Source of the DNA: Cryomorphaceae bacterium
GTDB lineage: Bacteria > Bacteroidota > Bacteroidia > Flavobacteriales_G > Salibacteraceae
DNA length: 5,612 nt
Direction of reading: 5' to 3'
Assembly: GCA_003564735.1 (NCBI GenBank)
Contig: PXEK01000335.1
Coordinates: 1-5,612, forward strand
Positions 1 through 4,885 of the stretch are shown here, piece by piece. Each line of letters begins with the position of its first letter. The first letter of the stretch is position 1. A program made the translations under genes and the position numbers. The notes below the pieces were generated by a model. The model had not been told where the DNA came from and did not search any database. It worked only from the letters and a program-made list of their open reading frames with translations.

Positions 1-104
1 CGTATTCAAAGTGGGAAAACGAAGGAATAGCGGGTTATTTCGAGGCTTTCACACAAAGAAGACGGGCATTTATAAGCGATGAATCGCTTAGCTATTCATT
101 TTAG
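1..104 (+). CDS. 3' end of an unidentified gene (partial)
   Basis: The frame beginning at base 3 is open from the window edge to a TAG at 102-104 and gives 33 residues ending in SDESLSYSF. The other two plus frames stop at 28-30 and 80-82. The residue mix (charged, aromatic and small residues, with motifs such as WENEGIAGYFEAF) resembles ordinary soluble protein rather than random translation, so I read it as the C-terminus of a gene that starts outside the window. I do not recognise the family. The last codons contain a perfect 8-base inverted repeat (73-90). The piece is short, so chance openness remains possible. Confidence 0.4.
   Translation, partial: YSKWENEGIAGYFEAFTQRRRAFISDESLSYSF
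73..90. repeat. 8-bp perfect inverted repeat at the end of the partial gene
   Basis: TAAGCGAT (73-80) and ATCGCTTA (83-90) are exact reverse complements separated by GA. In RNA the turn would open to at least four bases, leaving a stem of about seven pairs. It lies inside the presumed coding end, 12 bases before the TAG. No run of T follows directly, so it is not a standard intrinsic terminator. It could be an mRNA 3'-end structure or a dyad protein site, or it could have arisen by chance. Confidence 0.5.
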
Positions 105-180
105 ACAAAATATTCTGCGTTTATTTTGCTTAAATGAATTCTGAACTCTAAATTTACTCACGATCTCAGATCCTAGCTCA

Positions 181-214
181 GCGCTCGGATTTTTGCAAAA
201 AATCCGCTAAGCGC
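181..214. repeat. AT-rich hairpin with GCGC outer arms
   Basis: GGATTTTT (187-194) and AAAAATCC (198-205) are perfect reverse complements around the three-base loop GCA. An outer pair of GCGC tetramers (181-184 and 211-214) can extend the structure across unpaired bases. There is no T tract after the stem on either strand, although the stem itself is T/A rich. It sits at the left edge of the repeat cluster and may belong to the same mobile or structural element family. Its function is unknown. Confidence 0.55.
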
Positions 215-298
215 GTTTGCGAGTTCGCCTCGGACAGCGATGTGAGGGTTAAAATTTCGAGCAAACTTATTCGCCGCCGTGATTTTTTTATTCGCTCA

Positions 299-339
299 TT
301 AAAATTTCAAAGGTGCTTATGAGCTCGCTGCGCTCGGTT
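299..339 (+). repeat. Intergenic direct repeat, copy A
   Basis: This 41-base unit begins TTAAAATTTCAAAGGTG and ends GAGCTCGCTGCGCTCGGTT (321-339). It matches copy C at 38 of 41 positions by eye. The second half is rich in CTCG/CGCT words with local dyad character: GAGC at 321-324 can pair with GCTC at 332-335. The start of copy B lies 51 bases downstream. No coding frame explains the conservation. Confidence 0.7.
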
Positions 340-349
340 ACTCATACCG

Positions 350-390
350 TATAAATTTTAAAGGTATTCGTGAGCTCCCTTCGGTCGGTT
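350..390 (+). repeat. Intergenic direct repeat, copy B (divergent)
   Basis: This has the same 41-base layout as copies A and C but is more diverged. The left half reads TATAAATTTTAAAGGTATTC and the right half GAGCTCCCTTCGGTCGGTT (372-390). In the 19-base right arm it differs from copies A and C at three positions only. Two of these (G to C and C to G) exchange partners placed symmetrically around the centre, as a compensatory change would. The next unit starts 61 bases downstream. Confidence 0.65.
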
Positions 391-410
391 CTTTCTTTTT
401 TACTCACCAT

Positions 411-451
411 TTAAAATTTCAAAGGTGTTCGTGAGCTCGCTGCGCTCGGTT
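411..451 (+). repeat. Intergenic direct repeat, copy C
   Basis: This is a 41-base unit nearly identical to copy A. The two differ only at three positions in the middle, where A reads GCTTA and C reads GTTCG. It ends with GAGCTCGCTGCGCTCGGTT at 433-451. It is the last recognisable unit, and the sequence to the right turns into unrelated AT-rich DNA. The arms, spacing and sequence class fit a dispersed intergenic repeat rather than a tandem minisatellite or a CRISPR array. Confidence 0.7.
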
Positions 452-626
452 CATCCAGGAAAAAAGGAAGGAGAACCTTTAGAACTTCACGGGTTAATTT
501 TTACATAATATGTTCATTAGTTAGTTCTTGTCACCCTCTTTGTTTGTATGTGATTAAACCGGGAAATGTTTTACTGAACAAGAGAAAAGCCTGTGCCGGC
601 TCTTCAAATCTATTACTACGATATCT

Positions 627-647
627 AAAAGGGTAACCCTATTTTTT
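627..647 (+). terminator. Weak terminator-like hairpin with T run
   Basis: AGGG (630-633) and CCCT (637-640) form a four-pair stem around TAA. It is preceded by AAA and followed by ATTTTTTT, so the A and T flanks could extend pairing with one bulge. Read on the plus strand it resembles a short intrinsic terminator; read on the minus strand it has a four-T tail. No plus-strand gene ends close by, and the minus-strand gene ends about 80 bases to the right. The stem is short, so the call is weak. Confidence 0.3.
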
Positions 648-685
648 TATTCTATTCTGTCGGTAAATATGAAAAGCTGTATAAG

Positions 686-721
686 AAAAACAGCACCCAT
701 ATTCCGGGAAGCCTGCTTTTT
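686..721 (-). terminator. Possible terminator of the minus-strand lipoprotein gene
   Basis: Just past the TAA of the minus-strand gene, the arms AGCA (692-695)/TGCT (714-717) and CCC (696-698)/GGG (706-708) can pair, leaving a five-base bulge (709-713) and a seven-base loop. Read leftward, the structure is followed by GTTTTTCTT, which supplies the U-rich tail of an intrinsic terminator. The bulged stem makes it imperfect. The position directly after the stop codon is the main support. Confidence 0.4.
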
Positions 722-1151
722 AATTGGTGATATATAAAAAAGTGCCATCAAACCTTGTGGCATAAGGTTTAAGAGGTAAAACGGCCGGGCCGTTCAACAC
801 ACTGCCGTCGATAATACTCCAGCGCGAGCCGCTGCACGGGTCTTCGGCAGCAATATTTGTAGAATCAACCACCACCCTGCAACTGTTGTCAATATCATAA
901 GTGGAGTGGCGGTCATAAGCGTTAAATTGGTTGGGACCGCTGCGGTAAACGAGTAACCCACGGCTACCGCCCGCTACATATTCCCAGCCGCCTACAACCG
1001 AAAGGTTGAAAAATGCGGGGTTGTTTACATTAATTTGTCGCTCTACATAAACCAAGGGAATACCAAAGTCTGTTTGTTTTGTACTACATTTGACCGCGCT
1101 CAAAATAAACAGCAGTATGATGGCCGGGAATAGAAAAAACTTGATTTTCAT
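720..1151 (-). CDS. Rieske-fold lipoprotein lacking cluster ligands
   Basis: This 143-residue protein starts at the ATG whose complement is at 1149-1151. An upstream TTG (1158-1160) is possible but less likely. The N-terminus MKIKFF plus a hydrophobic run ends at Cys22 (LSAVKC), a loose Bacteroidota lipobox, so it is probably exported and lipidated. The C-terminal half follows the second half of a Rieske domain: DPCSGSRW (104-111), then IDGSVLNGPAVLPLKPY (114-130), which matches the usual CPxHGS-F-dG-v-GPA-PL-Y pattern. The iron-sulfur ligands are missing. The first box reads DRHSTY (80-85) instead of CxH, and the second has Asp and Ser where Cys and His are expected. Ligand-less Rieske-like lipoproteins of this kind are, as I recall, common as hypothetical proteins in Bacteroidota. 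The role is unknown, and electron transfer by a 2Fe-2S centre is unlikely. Its start codon overlaps that of the divergent gene at 1150. Confidence 0.8.
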   Translation of the reverse strand: MKIKFFLFPAIILLFILSAVKCSTKQTDFGIPLVYVERQINVNNPAFFNLSVVGGWEYVAGGSRGLLVYRSGPNQFNAYDRHSTYDIDNSCRVVVDSTNIAAEDPCSGSRWSIIDGSVLNGPAVLPLKPYATRFDGTFLYITN

Positions 1152-1467
1152 GAAAAACAATAATAACGTTATATCTCTAGTACGCTTTCTTACTCATTTT
1201 ATGATTTTATGTTCCGTATTTCTTTTTGTTTTTTGTTCGCCTACTAAACGCGGGTCAAAAATACCCAAAAACAAAGAAAAATATACCGAGCAAAAAAGCA
1301 AGGAGCAAAAAGAAAAAGAGCAAGAAGCCATTGATGAACTCAAAGAGCGCCATAGAGATAATCAAGATAAAGCCACGCGAAAGCGAATGAAGAAAAGAGA
1401 ACGCGAAATGAAAAGAAAGAGAAAAGGTAAACGATTACCCTTTTGGAAACGTTGGTTTAGAAAATAG
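1150..1467 (+). CDS. Small very basic lipoprotein of unknown function
   Basis: Starting from the ATG at 1150 the product has 105 residues. The N-terminus has Lys2 and Arg12, then a hydrophobic stretch (about 13-28) ending FLFVFCSPTK. Cys29 is the likely lipidation site although the residues before it are bulky. The remaining 77 residues carry about 32 Lys/Arg and 13 Asp/Glu. The middle (about 43-80) is Lys/Glu/Gln-rich and looks helical or coiled-coil. It is followed by a nearly pure basic run (KRMKKREREMKRKRKGKR) and an aromatic-basic tail, PFWKRWFRK. Longer reading is possible from ATGs at 1117 and 1120. A start at 1201 would leave a signal segment without a positive charge, so 1150 is preferred. 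I recall similar short KRMKK...RLFRK proteins in Bacteroidota but no function. A basic tail on a lipoprotein could bind phospholipid, LPS or other anionic polymers; that is speculation. Confidence 0.7.
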   Translation: MKNNNNVISLVRFLTHFMILCSVFLFVFCSPTKRGSKIPKNKEKYTEQKSKEQKEKEQEAIDELKERHRDNQDKATRKRMKKREREMKRKRKGKRLPFWKRWFRK

Positions 1468-1544
1468 CACCCAAAAAACTTTGACACAAACCAAAAAATA
1501 GTGCACCTTTACACTTTCATTCTTTACTGACAAAAATTTGCCAC

Positions 1545-1997
1545 ATGGGAGATATAGATATTTCGAATTACATTTACTTCATATTTTTACTGCTCAGTTT
1601 AATTTTTGGAGCGTTGGGAAACAGGAAAAAAAAGCAAAAAGGGGCACAAGCCAAAGAGGAAACGCCGGGCATGTTGGAGTTTATCGTGAATGAGTTTCAG
1701 GACACGGGAACCCCGACCGTCCCAAAATACAGTGAAAAAGTTGAGAAGGTTAAAGACCCCGAAACACCCCTTGAAAAGGGAGTTGATATAGCCAAATACG
1801 CTGAGGAACTTCGGAGAAAATCAAAGCGAGAAAACAAGATAAAAACTTCATTTGACCAAGATGAGTTCCTCAAGAATCAATCCGCCGCCTATGAACTTGA
1901 CCGTGAATCACTAACGCGTCAAAAAGCAAATGTTGATTTTGATTTGAGAAAGGCCATTATCAACGATGCTATTCTTCACCGTGTGGAATATCCGTAA
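1545..1997 (+). CDS. Small single-pass membrane protein, unknown function
   Basis: This 150-residue protein has one membrane helix near the N-terminus (about 9-25, YIYFIFLLLSLIFGALG), followed at once by RKKKQK. The positive-inside rule therefore places residues 27-150 in the cytoplasm. The tail is polar and charged, with a proline-rich stretch (about 54-78) and a Lys/Glu/Arg-rich segment (about 85-100). It ends in DFDLRKAIINDAILHRVEY, which resembles the conserved C-terminal signature (FDLRKA-I--EIL-R-Y) that I associate with small Bacteroidota hypothetical proteins; I do not know a function. It lies 77 bases after the basic lipoprotein gene and ends TAA-TAG just 6 bases before the kinase start, in the same reading frame, so it is probably co-transcribed and translationally coupled with the kinase. 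An accessory or scaffold role for the kinase is inference from position only. Confidence 0.8.
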   Translation: MGDIDISNYIYFIFLLLSLIFGALGNRKKKQKGAQAKEETPGMLEFIVNEFQDTGTPTVPKYSEKVEKVKDPETPLEKGVDIAKYAEELRRKSKRENKIKTSFDQDEFLKNQSAAYELDRESLTRQKANVDFDLRKAIINDAILHRVEYP

Positions 1998-2003
1998 TAG
2001 GCC

Positions 2004-4874
2004 ATGTTCAAGCGTAAGCTCTTCATTATTATCTTAGGATTATTTGCCATGCGTGCAAATGCCACGGGATTTGTGCATTACTCTGTGGGTGAGGGGCTAC
2101 CGTTTGTTCAAGTTTCGGGAATAGCACAGGCCTCATCCGGCGAACTTTGGTTGGGCGGTTATGCCGGCCTGGCTGCTTATGACGGGGTGGATTTTAAACA
2201 TTTTGAACTTCGTGAAAGGTTACCGCATTCCAATATAACCGCACTAAAAATGGTTGATGACATTTTATACGCGGGAACGACCAAAGGAGTCTTTGTATTT
2301 AAAAACAATGAATTTCATACCGCATCAGCGTTTTCAAATGCACGTGAAGAGGTAGTTAGTATTGAAAAAGTACACGATAAAATGATTGCCGTTTATGCCG
2401 ATAAGGTTGTTGACATCAGCAATTTGAATTTTGAAATTACCTTGCTCGACTTTGAACATCGCATCTTCTGCTCAACCGTTCATGATAACAGATTGTTTGT
2501 AGGAACAGCAAAAGGTCTGTTCGAAGTGACTAACGGCGCTGCCCGGCGCATTGAAGGTTCTGAAAATTATAAAGTAATTTCATTAACCGGCGGTTCCGTA
2601 CTATTCGTTGGCACAAATCGCGGACTTTTCACTATGAATGATATGGGAGCCATTGAAAAAAGTGATATTTCTAATAAAATCATAGGTAGGGGAGTGTATG
2701 AAATTTTGATGTTTGACTCTAATACTTCATTTATAGCCACGGAGTTTGGCTTGAATCGTTGCAAAAACGGCGATTGCGAATACTTATCGATTGATAAAAC
2801 GGAAAGATCCGGTGAAATTAACACCTTATTTAAGGATCGTGAGGGCAACTTATGGGTGGGGACCAACTTTGGTTTGTACAAATTCACAACCAACGCTTTT
2901 ACCAACTACAATAAAAATGAGGGACTCCCCGATGCCTTTATCTATGGAATAGATTCGGGGCCGTCAGGCCTGTGGGTGGCTACGGGAAAAGGCGGAATAG
3001 CCAAGTACGCGAACAATACTTTTACAAGATACGGCAAGCGGCACGGTATGTTGGGCGGGGTGTATCGTGATGTTTTATGTGTGGGCGATTCTGTTATTGC
3101 AGCTTGTAATAAGGGGATTTCGGTCAGAACCGCCAACGGTATAGAGAATATCACCTTTAGCGGGGATTCCCGAATTTCCGGGGTAAATACAGTGTTCCAA
3201 AATAATGACGGCGATATTGTACTATGCACAAAATCGGGAGCAGGGATATTAAAGGGAAGGAAATACAACCCTATTTTTTATGAGGAGGATTTGGACTTTG
3301 AAACTTGGGCCGGCGTTCAAGATGAAAACGGGAATTATTGGTTCGCGACGTATGAGGGAGGATTGTGGTTTGTGGAAAATGGTGAAGCTCGCCGTGTTGA
3401 TAACGAACTATCCATAAACGGTAAACAATACCTTGCCTTAGCTGCTGATTATGAAAGCAATATTTGGATAGGTACATTTAACGGAGTTTACGTTTACAGC
3501 TTACATAAAGATTCAGTTATAAAAATTGATGAGCGTGCCGGATTAAACTCCGGACTTATTTACAGTTTTTTGCTCGATACCGATAGCAATATGTGGGTGG
3601 GTACAAACCAAGGTATTAACCGCATACGATTACCTCAATTTTTCACGAAACAATACATGAATATTCTCACGTTTGGCAAAAAGGAAGGGTTTAGCGGTGT
3701 AGAGTGTAATGTGAACGGCGCGCACATGAGCGGTAAAGACTTGTGGTTTGGAACCGTTGACGGACTCATGCGTTTTGAACCCGGGAAATACACGTCCAAT
3801 AATGTGCCTCCGGTAATAAATATAAGGAGCACCAAACTTTTTTACAGTGATACATTATTTCCGGAAGGTGTGGAATTGGCACATAACGAAAATCACATCA
3901 CTTTTAATTTTTTGGGTGTGAGCTTATCAAATCCAAGTCAGGTAAAGTACAGTTTTATGCTCGAGGGTTTTGATCAAAATTGGTCACCACCCGATTATTT
4001 GAGTCCGGCTACCTACAGCTCACTACCGCCCGGCAATTATACGTTCAAAGTAAAAAGTGCCAACTCCAGGGGTGTTTGGAATGAAGAACCCGTAGAGTTT
4101 TCTTTTAAAATCAAAAAGCATTTTTCTCAAACCGCTTGGTTTCGGTCGTTAGCAGGGGGCGGTTTTTTAACCGGTGCGGCACTACTTTACATTTTTCAAA
4201 TAAGACGTTACCGTGTCAAACGTGAACTGGAGCGTAAGTTAGACACATTGAAATTAAAATCGTTGAGGTCGCAAATGAATCCACACTTTATATTCAACTC
4301 GATGAATAGCATACAGTATTTTATTAATCGCAATGAGAAGTTGGAAGCGAACAGGTACTTATCTAAATTCGCTTCGCTTATGCGTAAAATGCTGAATAAC
4401 TCAAGAGAGGAAATGGTGGTTCTAGCAGAGGACATAAAGGCTTTAAAACTTTACTTGGAATTAGAGAAAATGAGGTTTGAAGATAAATTCGAGTACGAAA
4501 TACAATATGACGAAACCATTGCCGACGAAATTCTGATTCCGCCTATGATTATTCAACCGTTTGTGGAAAATGCCATTATTCACGGATTTAGTAAAATAGA
4601 CTATCCGGGGATGTTGAAGATTAATTTTAAGGTTGAAGATGATAAGCTTGTGTGTATTGTCGATGACAATGGAAGAGGGGTTAATCGGTCGAAAAAAGCA
4701 TCTACAAAGAAGTTGCACAATTCGGCTTCAACCTCCATTACCACGGAGCGAATAGAAACCCTCACGAAATTGTATAATCGCAAAGGAACGTTGGAAATAA
4801 AGGATAAATCAAACCTCGGAAATGGTCACAAAGGAACTATTGTTGAAATCAGTTTTCCGGTTACGTATATATAA
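2004..4874 (+). CDS. Propeller-Y_Y_Y sensor histidine kinase, LytS type
   Basis: This 956-residue inner-membrane sensor begins with a signal peptide (about 1-20, MFKRKLFIIILGLFAMRANA). Residues about 25-595 form the periplasmic sensor. I count 14 blade motifs of the LWVGT-x-x-GL type, at about 48, 87, 126, 163, 199, 241, 282, 322, 363, 404, 444, 486, 529 and 579. They are spaced about 36-50 residues apart, consistent with two seven-bladed propellers. A Y_Y_Y domain follows (about 628-706, with YSFMLEGFDQNW and LPPGNYTFKVKSAN), then one membrane helix (about 713-733) and a basic RRYRVKR stop-transfer segment. The cytoplasmic core is of the LytS/YehU His_kinase class: H box QMNPHFIFNSMNSIQYF with phosphoacceptor His761, N box PPMIIQPFVENAIIHGF (847-862, Asn856), G box DDNGRG (887-892), and a GTIVEI strand near the end. 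All key residues are intact. Unlike classical hybrid two-component regulators it has no fused receiver or AraC domain; its partner is the LytTR regulator 11 bases downstream. The ligand is not evident. Confidence 0.95.
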   Translation: MFKRKLFIIILGLFAMRANATGFVHYSVGEGLPFVQVSGIAQASSGELWLGGYAGLAAYDGVDFKHFELRERLPHSNITALKMVDDILYAGTTKGVFVFKNNEFHTASAFSNAREEVVSIEKVHDKMIAVYADKVVDISNLNFEITLLDFEHRIFCSTVHDNRLFVGTAKGLFEVTNGAARRIEGSENYKVISLTGGSVLFVGTNRGLFTMNDMGAIEKSDISNKIIGRGVYEILMFDSNTSFIATEFGLNRCKNGDCEYLSIDKTERSGEINTLFKDREGNLWVGTNFGLYKFTTNAFTNYNKNEGLPDAFIYGIDSGPSGLWVATGKGGIAKYANNTFTRYGKRHGMLGGVYRDVLCVGDSVIAACNKGISVRTANGIENITFSGDSRISGVNTVFQNNDGDIVLCTKSGAGILKGRKYNPIFYEEDLDFETWAGVQDENGNYWFATYEGGLWFVENGEARRVDNELSINGKQYLALAADYESNIWIGTFNGVYVYSLHKDSVIKIDERAGLNSGLIYSFLLDTDSNMWVGTNQGINRIRLPQFFTKQYMNILTFGKKEGFSGVECNVNGAHMSGKDLWFGTVDGLMRFEPGKYTSNNVPPVINIRSTKLFYSDTLFPEGVELAHNENHITFNFLGVSLSNPSQVKYSFMLEGFDQNWSPPDYLSPATYSSLPPGNYTFKVKSANSRGVWNEEPVEFSFKIKKHFSQTAWFRSLAGGGFLTGAALLYIFQIRRYRVKRELERKLDTLKLKSLRSQMNPHFIFNSMNSIQYFINRNEKLEANRYLSKFASLMRKMLNNSREEMVVLAEDIKALKLYLELEKMRFEDKFEYEIQYDETIADEILIPPMIIQPFVENAIIHGFSKIDYPGMLKINFKVEDDKLVCIVDDNGRGVNRSKKASTKKLHNSASTSITTERIETLTKLYNRKGTLEIKDKSNLGNGHKGTIVEISFPVTYI

Positions 4875-4877
4875 AGG
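4873..4877 (+). promoter_or_regulatory. Shine-Dalgarno-like site for the response regulator
   Basis: AAAGG overlaps the kinase stop codon (TAA at 4872-4874) and lies 8 bases before the ATG at 4886. It is the clearest ribosome-binding-like sequence among the starts in this window. It fixes the regulator start and suggests that its translation is linked to termination of the kinase reading frame. Confidence 0.5.
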
Positions 4878-4885
4878 TATATTTT

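Larger units (their letters stand above)
105..719. other. Gene-free intergenic stretch with repeats and hairpins
   Basis: About 615 bases lie between the presumed gene end at 104 and the stop codon of the minus-strand lipoprotein gene at 720. I find no convincing protein-coding frame and no tRNA- or rRNA-like structure. The left half (about 180-451) is repeat-rich: an AT-rich hairpin at 181-214, degenerate TTAAAATTTC traces from 249, and three related 41-base units. The right half (452-690) is plain AT-rich sequence apart from a small hairpin with a T run at 627-647. The region sits beyond the 3' end of both flanking genes, which is where non-coding repeat elements usually accumulate. Confidence 0.6.

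Noticed and set aside
299..451. Repeats as a small CRISPR array
   Set aside because: The units are 41 bases but separated by only about 10 and 20 bases. They differ from each other throughout, and there are no cas genes. True CRISPR repeats would be near-identical with longer unique spacers.
580..604. Bulged hairpin AAGA...TCTT with GCC/GGC inner stem
   Set aside because: The pairing needs a five-base bulge and short arms, with no T tail and no conserved context. It is within what chance would produce in this composition.
1090..1149. Longer N-terminus of the basic lipoprotein from a TTG at 1090
   Set aside because: It would put a polar 20-residue extension before the signal segment and run through the coding sequence of the opposite gene. 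The ATG at 1150 gives a normal signal-peptide start.
1152..1160. TTG start three codons upstream for the minus-strand Rieske-like gene
   Set aside because: The ATG at 1149-1151 opens a canonical MKIK signal peptide; the TTG adds only three residues and has no ribosome-binding site.
1480..1518. Possible promoter before the kinase operon (TTGACA at 1481 and TACACTTTC at 1510)
   Set aside because: Spacing does not fit either the primary sigma consensus or the Bacteroidota -33/-7 pattern (TTTG, about 20 bases, TAnnTTTG). I cannot call it from sequence alone, although a promoter in this 77-base gap is plausible.
2567..3835. Several minus-strand open frames of 66-112 codons inside the kinase gene
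   Set aside because: They lie antisense to a well-supported 956-codon gene and show no domain, signal peptide or coherent composition. They are shadows of its codon usage.
4208..4783. Minus-strand open frames of 60-85 codons opposite the kinase catalytic region
   Set aside because: The plus strand here encodes the intact H, N and G boxes, and the antisense translations look like random sequence.
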